Assembly (NCBI GenBank): GCA_949152475.1
Contig: OX424561.1
Span: forward strand, 4,650,001 to 4,714,000
From: Terebella lapidaria
Taxonomy: Eukaryota > Annelida > Polychaeta > Terebellida > Terebellidae
DNA: 64,000 nt
Reading direction: 5' to 3'
Shown here piece after piece: positions 23,545-34,189 of the stretch (positions are counted from its first letter, which is position 1; the number at the start of each line of letters is the position of its first letter). The notes below the pieces were generated by a model. It was not told the origin of the DNA, ran no database searches, and worked only from the letters and a program-made list of their open reading frames with translations. Position numbers and translations under genes: made by a program.

Positions 23545-26140
23545 TTCCTTACGCATCCTTATACGCATGGGTCATCTCCTGTCCTTAGGCCTCCTGAAGC
23601 ATGGGTCACCTATCCACCTTAAGCCTCCTTAGGCATGGGTCACGTTCCCACCTTAGGCCTCCTTAGGCATGGGTCACGTCCCCACCTTAGGCCTCCTTAG
23701 GCATGGGTCACCTCCCCACCTTAGGCCTCCTTAGGCATGGGTCACCTCCCCACCTTAGGCCTCCTTAGGCATCGGTCACGTCCCCACCTTAGGCCTGCTT
23801 AGGCATGGGTCACGTTCCCACCTTAGGCCTGCTTAGACATGGGTCACGTCCCCACCTTAGGCCTCCTTAGGCATGGGTCACCTCCCCACCTTAGGCCTCC
23901 TTAGGCATGGGTCACCTCCCCACCTTAGGCCTCCTTAGGCATGGGTCACGTCCCCACCTTAGGCCTGCTTAGGCATGGGTCACGTTCCCACCTTAGGCCT
24001 GCTTAGGCATGGGTCACGTCCCCACCTTAGGCCTCCTTAGGCATGGGTCACCTCCCCACCTTAGGCCTCCTTAGGCATGGGTCACTTCCCCACCTTAGGC
24101 CTCCTTAGGCATGGGTCACGTCCCCACCTTAGGCCTGCTTAGGCATGGGTCACGTTCCCACCTTAGGCCTGCTTAGGCATGGGTCACGTCCCCACCTTAG
24201 GCCTCCTTAGGCATGGGTCACCTCCCCACCTTAGGCCTCCTTAGGCATGGGTCACGTCCCCACCTTAGGCCTCCTTAGGCATGGGTCACGTCCCCACCTT
24301 AGGCCTCCTTAGGCATGGGTCACCTCCCCACCTTAGGCCTCCTTAAGCATTGGTCAACCCCATCTTAGGCCTCCTTAGGCATGTGTCACCTCCCCTCCGT
24401 AGGCCTGCTTAGGCATGGGTCACCTCCCCACCTTAGGCCTCCTTAAGCATTGGTCACCCCCATCTTAGGCCTCCTTAGGCATGTGTCACCTCCCCTCCTT
24501 AGGCCTGCTTAGGCATGTGTCACCTCCCCACCTTAGGCCTCCTTAGGCATGGGTCACGTCCCCACCTTAGGCCTCCTTAGGCATGGGTCACGTTACCACC
24601 TTAGGCCTCCTTAGGCATGGGTCACGTCCCCACCTTAGGCCTCCTTAGGCATGGGTCACCTCCCCACCTTAGGCCTCCTCAAGCATTGGTCACCCCCCAC
24701 CTTAGGCCTCCTTAGGCATGTGTCACCTCCCCTCCTTAGGCCTGCTTAGGCATGGGCCATCTCCCCACCTTAGGCCTGCTTAGGCATGGGTCACGTCCCC
24801 ACCTTAGGCCTGCTTAGGCATGGGTCACGTCCCCACCTTAGGCCTCCTTAGGCATGGGTCACCTCCCCACCTTAGGCCTCCTTAAGCATTGGTCACCCCC
24901 ACCTTAGGCCTCCTTAGGCATGTGTCACCTCCCCTCCTTAGGCCTGCTTAGGCATGGGTCACCTCCCCACCTTAGGCCTCCTTAGGCATGGGTCACCTCC
25001 CCACCTTAGGCCTCCTTAGGCATGGGTCAAGTCCCCACCTTAGGCCTCCTTAGGCATGGGTCACGTTACCACCTTAGGCCTCCTTAGGCATGGGTCACCT
25101 CCCCACCTTAGGCCTCCTCAAGCAATGGTCACCCCCCACCTTAGGCCTCCTTAGGCATGTGTCACCTCCCCTCCTTAGGCCTGCTTAGGCATGGGCCACC
25201 TCCCCACCTTAGGCCTGTTTAGGCATGGGTCACGTCCCCACCTTAGGCCTGCTTAGGCATGGGTCACGTCCCCACCTTAGGCCTCCTTAGGCATGGGTCA
25301 CCTCCCCACCTTAGGCCTCCTCAAGCAATGGTCACCCCCCACCTTAGGCCTCCTTAGGCATGTGTCACCTCCCCTCCTTAGGCCTGCTTAGGCATGGGCC
25401 ACCTCCCCACCTTAGGCCTGTTTAGGCATGGGTCACGTCCCCACCTTAGGCCTGCTTAGGCATGGGTCACGTCCCCACCTTAGGCCTCCTTAGGCATGGG
25501 TCACCTTCCCACCTTAGGCCTCCTTAAGCATTGGTCACCCCCACCTTAGGCCCCCTTAGGCATGTGTCACCTCCCCTCCTTAGGCCTGCTTAGGCATGGG
25601 TCACTTCCCCACCTTAGGCCTGCTTAGGCATGGGTCACGTCCCCACCTTAGGCCTCCTTAGGCATGGGTCACCTCCCCACCTTAGGCCTCCTTAAGCATT
25701 GGTCACCCCCACCTTAGGCCTCCTTAGGCATGTGTCACCTCCCTTCCTTAGGCCTCCTTAGGCAAGGGTCACCTCCCCACCTTAGGCTTGCTTAGGCATG
25801 GGTCACGTCCCCACCTTAGGCCTCCTTAGGCATGGGTCACGTCCCCACCTTAGGCCTCCTTAGGCATGGGTCACCTCCCCACCTTAGGCCTCCTTAGGCA
25901 TGGGTCACCTGCCCACCTTAGGCCTCCTTAAGCATTGGTCACCCCCACCTTAGGCATGTGTCACCTCCCCTCCTTAGGCCTCCGTAGGCATGGGTCACCT
26001 CCCCACCTTAGGCCTCCTTAGGCATGGGTCACCTCCACGCCTTAGGCTTCCTTAGGCATGGGTCACCTCCCCACCTTAGGCCTGCTTAGGCATGGGTCAA
26101 CTCCAATACTTAGGCCTCCTGGCATGGGTCAACTACCCTC
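23545..26140. repeat. 34-bp satellite array
   Basis: About 76 copies of a 34-bp unit: ACCTTAGGCCTCCTTAGGC followed by ATGGGTCACSTCCCC. Variant units (CTCAAGCAATGGTCACC, GCATGTGTCACC) recur with a higher-order spacing, for example 203 bp between 25,111 and 25,314. Units at both edges are more degenerate. Confidence 0.92.
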
Positions 26141-26520
26141 CTTAGCAGCTATACACTTCCTTTGGCTGGCTTACATACCCCTGCCGAGGGGGCATGATAT
26201 TAAATGCAAGGGTCCAGGGTCATTAAATCTGCTTGTCTTGGCATGTGTTGTATGTATATATTAATTTACGTGCACGAAATGTCGATCTTCCCACCTTGTT
26301 CCATGTCATACATGCCAATATCCCTCCTCAGGCGGGCTTACATACCCCTTCCGAGGCTGGTTTACATACCCCGCCTACGGCTGGAATCCTGTACCCATTT
26401 TCCAAACATGCAGATTTTAATGATGTTAATGCACTCAAGTGCCTATGATCATCATTACCGCTTCTCTAGGTATGGAACATATGTATATACTCACTCATGT
26501 GCATGAAAAGTGAATCGGTC

Positions 26521-26904
26521 AAGGGTAAATAGATGTCTTTGTTCTAAACAACATTTGCGTGTCAACGGAAGCTTTCGAGTGTGATTCAAATATTACCCCG
26601 GAACCGCATGTTCTCAAATTCGGAAATTTCAACTTTTTTCTTGCTGTAGATAATGAGAAATGCTGTTAATGAAAATTATTGACACCCAAATAATGCTTCT
26701 ATGCTGAAATATATTTGAAACCCGCACATCACAAAGGTATTTCATCACAATGCATGACATGCCCCGTTTCGTAAGACTTTTTGAGAGTTATCTCAGAAAA
26801 TCCAAAAATGAAAACAAGTTTGAATCAGTAGCCATCTAAAACTATGCAAGAACAATAATATATGTCATATTTGTTGACAAATTTTACAATCTGAGGGAGT
26901 TATA
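26521..26904. other. No gene recognised
   Basis: Unique-looking AT-rich sequence between the satellite domain and the second CpG block. Confidence 0.4.
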
Positions 26905-27206
26905 GGTGCCGGTGGAGCAAGGTGCATCCCGGAGTAATACCGGGGTTGAACGGCCTCTGCGCCGTATTGACGCCGTGTTGACGTCGGGACGAGTCGCGAT
27001 GTGACGAGATGTTCCGGGATTGAAATTGGTGCACCGCAGGTGACCGTCAGTCGAGCCCGGAGGTTTTGGACTGTCAAAAATATCCGGGATGCACCGGCTC
27101 TGTGACTCTTTCCGGCATGCACCGTGTGAACGCCGTGTTGGCGACGTGATGAAACGTAGCGGCGCCTGTGAGTTTCGGTTGACGCCGTGGTGGACCTGGG
27201 TCCCAT
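26905..27206. repeat. GC-rich block with helically spaced CpG, block 2
   Basis: CpG at offsets 5, 25, 36, 46, 58, 69, 80, 90, 100, 110, 130, 140 from 26,905. Words such as GCCGTGTTGACG and CCGGGATGCACC recur. An open frame on the minus strand here is explained by the lack of AT-rich stops. Confidence 0.65.
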
Positions 27207-27447
27207 AGATATTACATTACCAATATTGGATATTGGATAATCAAACTAAAAACAAGTGGTATTTAATTCAGAAACGACTTCAAAGATAGAATCTGGTCCG
27301 AGTAGAAAATTTATAATTTTTGGCACATGAATAAAGAGTGAATCGTGTTAACTAATTTGGTTTTTAAAGCATGTTGATATCTCCAATCGTTCCAAAGTTA
27401 TGATGATTTATTCAAATTATTTCCAGCTAAATTTAACACCTAGTTAG

Positions 27448-28005
27448 GTATTATAATAAGTATTCATGATGTCGCACCAGTATAACTATTTTAATTACTT
27501 ACATGTTGGATGCTAAATCTGGATTCGATATATTATCCCAAAATATATTGTTATGTGGCGTCGCAATGAAAAATATACCATGAATATGTGGAGTTGAACA
27601 TCGCCATAGCAACCATCCCTTAGAACCTGCCCATAGCAATGTGGTTGCTAGAGACCTTTATTCATAACTAAAAAGATAAAAAAAAATCTAAATTATCTAA
27701 AAAGATAAAATTATTTCATCTTTTACATGAAAGACATACCCATTATTGTTTGTTTGGACCAAAAATTATCATATTCATGAAGTTTGGGCCAATAGCAACC
27801 ACCGTAACGGTTGCTGAGGCAGTATTTCGGACGTTGTCCCCTTGGTGAAGAAATCAGGTAAATAAATTCTGATTATTCTTAATGACAAATGTGACAAAAT
27901 AGTTATCAATACTTAAAATGAACATAAAAGGTCAAATATCACGTATTATATGTTACTAATTATCTTACAGTACTGGTGTGACGTCATGAATACTCATTAT
28001 AATAC
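27448..28005. mobile_element. MITE with TTAA-type flanks
   Basis: GTATTATAATAAGTATTCAT and its inverse (ATGAATACTCATTATAATAC) lie at the two ends, and pairing extends through GATGTCGCACCAGTA. Flanks are TTAG and TTAA. GCAACCA motifs inside are also arranged as inverted pairs. No coding content. Confidence 0.6.
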
Positions 28006-28627
28006 TTAATTACGTGTCAATTTTGGCGGGGAAAGTTCTACACAATATCGCCATAAATGTTCACCAAATTAAGATATCGGTATTGTCTTAAAACTGCCTC
28101 AATCCATGCGTTGCACTTACATGCCAAAATTAAGACAATTTCCGTGATGACTGTACCCCCTTTTCAACTTTAACACTAGCACTTTGTATTTCAACAATAA
28201 CAGTGGCACTATTACCACATTTACCAGTAATTACTCTGGCATACGCACATGCGAAACATGCGTAATTCAATAACTCCAAGGTAGGGTACATCGGGGGAGC
28301 TATTATTGTTATGTAGGTACTAATACCGAGAGGAAACAAATCTGCAGTTTTCTTTCACTGGAATGTAATGTTGAGGTTTTGCTACTACCGCCAAATGCGA
28401 ATAATAATTTCAAATCAGTTATTATATGGACCTTCATATTGACATTCTTGTTTTTCTAATCATTTCGGAATACTTTCTTCCAATTTGTAATACCATTTAT
28501 TGCAGTGGAACAAATTTAATTTCCAAATGAAAAAAAAACAACTTTACCTTGCGTTCAAACATTCATTATGAATATAACTAAATACATGATCTGTATTTAA
28601 TTACAACACAAAATCAAGGCCATGAAA
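28006..28627. other. No gene recognised
   Basis: AT-rich, unique-looking sequence between the MITE and the third CpG block. Confidence 0.4.
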
Positions 28628-29042
28628 CGCCGGGGCTCTACCGGGGCTCAGTCGTGATACAACGGCATTCACCGTGTGGACATCGTGTTACTACCGGCTA
28701 CAACCGTGTTGCTCCGGCATTGGCCGTCATACGCCGGGGTACAACGTGCTTGTCATCGTGAAGTGCCGTGTTGACGCCGGCATGGTCCGGGATACTAAAT
28801 GGTGCTCCGGGATGACCTCCGGGGTACATCTGCATTCGCCGTGTTGACATCGTGTTGGTGACGGCTACCACCGGGGCTACACCTTGATCAGCCGTGATGT
28901 GCCGTCCTACCGTCGGCTTCAATACACACCGGGGTGAAACGGGATGATCCTGCGAAAAAGACATGCCGGTCAATGCCGGATCACCCCGATCTTAGAGGCC
29001 CACCTCCCGTGCTTCACCGTGTATTGTCGCAGTACACCGGCC
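28628..29042. repeat. GC-rich block with helically spaced CpG, block 3
   Basis: CpG at offsets 3, 14, 25, 35, 45, 56, 67, 77, 87, 97, 107, 117, 129, 139, 150, 160, 180, 192, 212, 223, 234, 244, 265, 275 from 28,628, an average of about 10.5. Underlying 10-11-bp words are ACCGTGTTGAC and ACCGGGGTAC in many variants. Gaps in the series (170, 202, 255) hold AAT, CTG or TTG where CpG would be expected. Confidence 0.8.
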
Positions 29043-29153
29043 TCATATGGGACTGGGGCTTAAATAATCTTTCTGACACACGGTAGGGCCCGTTTGTCAT
29101 CGGAGGCCACTCGGCACCAACACGTTGACACATGGATTCCAAGCACGATACAC

Positions 29154-29568
29154 GGCGCGAAGAGAATGTTCTCTACGCGAAGTTAATAGTTTCCTTCGCG
29201 AAGAGAATATTCTCTACGCGAAGAAAATGTTCTCTATGCGAAGAAAATGTGCTTTACGCGAAGTTAATATTCTCTACGCGAAGTTAATAGTTTCCTACGC
29301 GAAGAGAATGTTCTCTATGCGAAGAGAATGTTCTCTGTGCGAAGAGAATGTTCTCTACGCGAAGAGAATGTTCTCTGCGCAAAGAGAATGTTCTCTACGC
29401 GAAGTTAATAGTTTCCTTCGCGAAGAGAATATTTACTGCGCGGAGAGAACGTTTTCTTCGCGTATTAAATATTCTCTTCGCGTAGAGTATGATTTCTTTC
29501 GCCACAATTGTCTTCGCGAAGAGAAATGCTCGTTGAAAAAAAATGTATGGCATAAAGCAGCCACCGTA
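29154..29568. mobile_element. Foldback MITE family A' fragment, right end only, beside paralogue 1
   Basis: About a dozen 20-bp units GAAGAGAATGTTCTCTACGC and variants, then AACGAGC-like inverse sequence and the terminus ATGGCATAAAGCAGCCACCG followed by TA. It ends 9 bases before the exon of the first LRAT-like gene. It is the inverse of the 17,526-17,990 copy; the left terminus is missing here. Confidence 0.72.
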
Positions 29569-29577
29569 GATTTTCAG

Positions 29578-30924
29578 ATTGCTGTCAGCAAGGAGATCCT
29601 GGACTATGAACGGAGCTGTCGGCCGACACTCACTCCTCTGAGTCATTATGATGATGTGCAAATTGGTGATCACCTTCGATGGACTGACAGACGTGGCTAC
29701 AGGGATGGGATTGTTGTGAAGTTAGTTTGCCCCCTCATCATAGTGATTCGCTACAGCTACAGATTTCCTCGATTTTATGTCACGGAAGAAATCGGCAACA
29801 TAAACTTCTCAAAGCGCGTATTTCGTTTTGACTACGGAGAATACTGTCACCGACATGACTTAGTTATCAAGAGAGCGAGAAAATGCATAGGCCAGACAGG
29901 CTGGAACGCCCTACGCAACAGCAACAACGATTTCTGCATGTGGTGTAAAGCAGGAAAACATACATACGAAGTCGTAGACGAGACCCTACGGCTACATCTA
30001 GAGGTAAAGGCATCAGAAGATGGCACGTACTTGATTCGAGTGTCTGATGTGAGGAAATTATCAAAAGGGAACCACATCACCTGGATTCCTGGTGAACCTT
30101 CTACGAGTACAGATGACGAAGGTAGATGTCATGGTATTGTCGATATCAGCAATGGTAGATTGGAGGTCATCGGATATAATGAAGAACATAATGTCATTGG
30201 AAAAACCGCCTTCGTGGAAGACAACGAACTCTACCGTATTGTCTATGATCACTGCCACGCGGATGACCATGTCATTGCACGCGCCCGGAGTATGATTGGA
30301 ACATCGTACGTCCGTGCTGAACGTCCAAACTTTGCCAGATGGGCTAAAACTGGGAAACCAACAAACGCTGTAGCTGTGGACGTTGTTCTCATAGAACCCA
30401 AACCAGATCATCGAGACATTCCGAAGTTACAGTTTGGAATCGAAAGTGCTGGGAGAGCGGCGACTATCTCAGCTACCAGAGCTGCTGCACGTGGCGCGGA
30501 AGCTGCAGGAACTACTGCGGCGAAGCAGGGGGCACGGGTGGTTGCCCGAGGTGCGGCTGAGGGAGCCGCAGCGGCAGCAGCTGTGGGTGTCGAGGCCGTG
30601 GTCCTCGCCGTGGAAGTTGGCCTGACATACAGGCAGTTCAGCAGGTGCGAGATATCGAAGGACATGCTCCAGAAGCAACACATCGAGAGCACATCTAGAA
30701 GCGTGGGTGCCGCGGCCGCTGGAGTGGGAGGAGGCGTGGCTGGGGCAGCCATCGGGACTATTATCTTCCCCGGCGTCGGAACCATCATTGGCGGAATCAT
30801 TGGAGGTGTAACTGGAGGAGTGGTGGGCCAAGTTAGTGGCCACTTCGCTGGTAAAGGTATTGCTTTTGCTGCTGCCCGTCCATACGATGCTTTCTTCGTC
30901 GATGACGAGGTTAAAAATATGTGA
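29578..30924 (+). CDS. Tandem LRAT-like domain protein with glycine-zipper tail, paralogue 1 (3' exon)
   Basis: The exon is taken to begin after the acceptor TTTTCAG ending at 29,577 and runs in one frame to TGA at 30,922-30,924, about 448 codons. It starts in phase 0 with I-A-V-S-K-E-I-L-D-Y-E. Domain 1 has GDHLRW, then YRDGIV, then a block NSNNDFCMWCKAGKHTY. Domain 2 has GNHITW, CHGIV and ERPNFARWAKTGKP. An Ala-rich hydrophobic stretch (GAAEGAAAAAAVGVEAVVLAVEVGLTYRQF, described in two parts: about 30,550-30,640) precedes a Gly-zipper segment (about 30,715-30,880). In LRAT-family enzymes the corresponding blocks are HYG/HWG and NCEHF; here the first His is Asp and the Cys of NC is Asn, so catalysis by the canonical triad seems lost. 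The reading frame stays open back to 29,125, but that part is translated foldback repeat. The first exon and true start are not identified. The LRAT assignment is by motif order only. Confidence 0.75.
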   Translation: MAVSKEILDYERSCRPTLTPLSHYDDVQIGDHLRWTDRRGYRDGIVVKLVCPLIIVIRYSYRFPRFYVTEEIGNINFSKRVFRFDYGEYCHRHDLVIKRARKCIGQTGWNALRNSNNDFCMWCKAGKHTYEVVDETLRLHLEVKASEDGTYLIRVSDVRKLSKGNHITWIPGEPSTSTDDEGRCHGIVDISNGRLEVIGYNEEHNVIGKTAFVEDNELYRIVYDHCHADDHVIARARSMIGTSYVRAERPNFARWAKTGKPTNAVAVDVVLIEPKPDHRDIPKLQFGIESAGRAATISATRAAARGAEAAGTTAAKQGARVVARGAAEGAAAAAAVGVEAVVLAVEVGLTYRQFSRCEISKDMLQKQHIESTSRSVGAAAAGVGGGVAGAAIGTIIFPGVGTIIGGIIGGVTGGVVGQVSGHFAGKGIAFAAARPYDAFFVDDEVKNM

Positions 30925-32280
30925 GAATGCCACATATTTCTAAGCCATATATGGCTAAGAAATATAGTTTGGAAACGTATTCTCCTTTGTAAAATGTGAA
31001 AAAAGGACGCCAATGGAGGAACTTTGTGTATACTAAGATATTGTAATAAAGCCTGAAAATTGACTATGCAATCAGTTTTGGTACCTTTCCCACGTGGTGT
31101 GATTTCTGTCGATCACACTTATCACTATATTTCATTGCCGTTTTTTTTCTGTAAATGGCATTTGTAGTCAAATTATTTTCCTTAGATAATAAGACATGTC
31201 TTGTTATAGTTGCATAACCATAACCTACCATATGTAACCATTTGATTGTTCTAGTTCTCAGATGCGCCGTACATGTGTACCCTTACACTGATTTATTTAA
31301 TATATTGTGACATTTTAGATTTTTATTGAGTTTATTTTTACATGCACATGTGGCATGTGTTAACATTTTGAGTTGAATTGTATAGATTCATGCATAAATT
31401 ATTTTATTCTACAATTTCAATAAACACATTGTTAAAAAATTACGTATGTTGCATAAATCAAAGATAATTGGGCTGGCAAAAAATGTGGTCCTTTTGGTCT
31501 ATAATGTGCACAAAAGTATTATATACGGTATACTGGCTGTTATTCAAGATTGTCATTTCATATTGGATTGTATGGCTCTATGTATTGTATGTTGAGTCCA
31601 AAATTGAATGATTTGTGTTCATGTTTTATGTATCAACAATTTGGATTGAATGGTAATAATATATGGTAGCTTAGTATTTAGAATTGGTCAATATCGTATA
31701 GCATATATCTAGACATCAATTGAGCTTATGTAGGTCGAAGAAGAAAATTTCCGTTTTCCTGAATATTGTGCACAAAAACATCATTGTAGTCGAAATTAAA
31801 TTTGTCTGATTACCTTTGCATGCTTTTTATATTGAATTGTACCTGCACGTAATCGTAAATTAATAACATAAAGAGGAGTTGACAATTGATTATGATATCA
31901 TGCACACGGTATTTCAATGCTTATAACGAATATTGTTTTTGAAACAAGGTGATGTGTTGAAACTAGAATCAAAGATTCAACATCATCGTCCGATTCTATA
32001 TACATGTATTGGTTAAAGTATATCACGACCAAATAACTAGACATAATTTCAAAGTAGTCCAAAAACTTATTTACGCATAAAAAACTTATTTCTGCATAAG
32101 AAATGGTATTTCTGCATAAAAGATGTTAATTATGTATTAGTCATGATTACTTCGAGAAATAAATAAGTTTTTATTACAATGCCACATGGACACAGAGATT
32201 CAAAGATGAAGTTCAAGAACGATTCAATGATGGGGTTAAACTCAAAATTGAGATCTATATTTTCAATATATAGGTCTTAA
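30925..32280 (+). other. 3' UTR and intergenic DNA of paralogue 1
   Basis: Two polyadenylation signals at 31,045 and 31,419, then AT-rich DNA with short echoes of CTTATTTCTGCATAA near 32,075-32,120. No other gene seen. Confidence 0.45.
31045..31050 (+). terminator. Polyadenylation signal AATAAA of LRAT-like paralogue 1
   Basis: AATAAA lies 121 bases after the stop codon of the first LRAT-like gene. A second AATAAA at 31,419-31,424 could serve a longer 3' UTR. The 1.3 kb after the stop is AT-rich and contains nothing else recognised until a half MITE near 32,280. Confidence 0.5.
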
Positions 32281-32281
32281 A

Positions 32282-32399
32282 TTTGGTAGAAAATTGCGGT
32301 TTGACTCACAGATAACATGTAAGGGAATAATACCATAGCATTTAGCATCGCAAAAATATCAACAATCAACGGTGTAAACGAGTAAGAAAAATCAGAGTA
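32282..32399. mobile_element. MITE family B, solo right half
   Basis: AAATTTGGTAGAAAATTGCGG to ...GTAAGAAAAATCAGAGTA followed by TA, matching the right end of the complete copy at 62,180-62,747. The left half is absent. Confidence 0.7.
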
Positions 32400-32578
32400 T
32401 ACTAGTACTCCCGATGGTGCTGTGTCTGCATCATTGCTCGATCAGTGGGGATCACACCACTCTTGCGGAATAACACCACTCGTCTATAAATCGGATTCAC
32501 TCGTCTATAGATCGATCATCACTAGATCATTACTGGGATTATATATACTGATTTGAGGGTAGGTCCCTTTAAAAAAAA

Positions 32579-32965
32579 TCAGTCAGTGGAAGAGCTACGC
32601 CCACCTGGCAAGTAAAAACGGCCGGACCTTTCAATAAACTTGAGAGCTAAGTCTATTATGAATGAATTAGTTTCTAGGGAATTTCGTACATCCCCGCACA
32701 TCAATATACTCGTAGCAACTCTTAAGCCTTCAAGTGCATCAAGCAAAATTGTTCTGGGAGCATTATCTAAAGGGCAATGCAAGAAGAAGTGTTCAGGATC
32801 TTCTTGAAAATGGCCACAACGACATCTCGAGCTGTCGATCACATGTAGGTTATGATGGAAATAGTGGTTCCATGCACTACAGCCCAGTCTAAGTCGAGTC
32901 AAAATAACGTTCAATCTACGTTCACCCCGATATAACAAAATATTGCGTGGAGTATCGACTCGAAT
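32579..32965 (-). pseudogene. LINE ORF2 C-terminal zinc-finger-like fragment
   Basis: The minus strand reads RNILLYRGERRLN, TRLRLGCSAWNH, CRCG, EDPEHFFLHCPL. RLRLGxxxxN followed by CxCGxxEdxxHFxxxCP is the C-terminal region of many non-LTR retrotransposon polyproteins. The frame ends in the window; upstream it is lost near 32,965. Confidence 0.7.
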
Positions 32966-33117
32966 GGCCTAAATATATGATACAAACACAGACATTTCTG
33001 TAAAATGTCACATTTTGTTGTACATGTCCATTTCTTCACTCTCAACGGTTTTTCAGCATACAACCATGTCGTATGAGTGCTTGAGCGTGCACGCGGCCGA
33101 ACACGCGCATGCAGCTA

Positions 33118-33679
33118 TACTCAGATTTTTCTAACTCGTTTACACCGTTTTTTGCCTTTGTTTCAGTCAAATTACTTTAAGCGAACTATTTAACTGAATA
33201 TTACATGTCTATGATGCAAACGGCAATAGAGTTTCACAAACCTGGCTTCCGAAACGCTGCATGTTTCTTTCAAAACACAAAATTTCAATTTAAGCGAGGA
33301 TTTTCACTCTTAGGGCGTTGTATATTGCCTTGTTCATTACGTCATCCCAGTGGACAAGTTCAAGTTAGGTACTATGGGGGGCGTGCGCTGCAGTTTATGT
33401 ACCAATTACATGCTGGGACGGTCCCATTCCTAACCCGCGCTCCCTGCATAAATCATCCGAATAGAATCTTCCGTCACGCGCTCAAAATAAACAATGTCTG
33501 TTGACATGCAGACGAGAAGTTTTCAGGAGGAATTTATCATTGCAGTAGATTACTAACTTTTTTGCAAAAAATTGCCGTTTGGTCCCCAGGTGAGCTATGC
33601 TAAGTTATAAGACGATACGATTTAGCATCGAAAAAATATCGGCAAAAAACGATGTAAACGAGTTAGAAAAATCAAAGTA
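33118..33679. mobile_element. MITE family B, copy inserted between two LINE pieces
   Basis: Ends TACTCAGATTTTTCTAACTC and GAGTTAGAAAAATCAAAGTA are inverse copies flanked by TA at 33,116-33,117 and 33,680-33,681. The outer 100 bases on the right match the right arm of other family B copies; the centre is specific to this copy. Confidence 0.78.
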
Positions 33680-33709
33680 TAAAGACACTTCGGAATCTCG
33701 TGTGTGGTT

Positions 33710-34189
33710 TTACGCTGCCAGGGAAGCGCGTGTTCTGCCCTCAGTAGCCATTGGTCCGTTTTGAATTACGGAAATTACCGAGTAATGCCAGATATTCATG
33801 AGATCCGAGGGGGACCTGTGAAATGGTCCATTCCATTCCTTAATAGTTGACTGGAAAAATGACAATTGCAAACAATTTATTCGTGATAGACTACTGCTGA
33901 AATTGTGAGACGACCTCAACGAATACGACACACGATCACCTACCAAACCCGGCAACTTAACTATCAAACACGGCGGGCTAAGCCCGTTCACAATCTTATA
34001 GAACAGTGTTAATTTATGTCGTCTCCGGCGTTTAGAGAGTGAATTCCAGTTAACTTCGCCCATCATTGCCGCGATACTGCAGCGTGCAGTTGCACCTGTT
34101 ATGATTCGTGCAGCTTCGATTTGTACTCTATCAAGCTTGGAAAAATTCCCACTGAGTGGCCCCTGACCATACAACATCAGCATATTCAA
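33710..34189 (-). pseudogene. LINE ORF2 fragment (reverse-transcriptase C-terminal extension)
   Basis: A 159-codon minus-strand frame with LDRVQIEAARIITGAT, RRRRHKLTLFYKIVNGLSPP and FFQSTIKEWN. These are standard landmarks between the reverse transcriptase domain and the C-terminal zinc motif of non-LTR elements. Together with 32,579-32,965 it probably represents one LINE split by the family B MITE. Confidence 0.75.

Larger units (their letters stand above)
23061..26520. repeat. Diverged ~120-bp units bracketing the 34-bp satellite
   Basis: Units at about 23,061-23,165, 23,402-23,545, 26,210-26,370 and 26,431-26,520 share CATTAAATCTGCTTGTCT, GGCATGT, GTATATATTCATTTACGTGC, GAAATGCCGATCTTCCCACC and GTCATACAT. 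The satellite lies between units two and three, suggesting it amplified inside an older array. Confidence 0.6.

Noticed and set aside
23545..26140. CRISPR-like array (regular 34-bp repeats)
   Set aside because: There are no distinct spacers; units are contiguous, and the context is a eukaryotic genome.
26865..28973. Minus-strand frames of 91-113 codons in the GC islands
   Set aside because: They coincide exactly with CpG-rich repeat blocks that lack stop codons for compositional reasons and show no protein motif.
29125..29577. N-terminal 151 codons continuous with LRAT-like paralogue 1
   Set aside because: This is translated A' foldback repeat, absent from the paralogues, and a good splice acceptor follows it.
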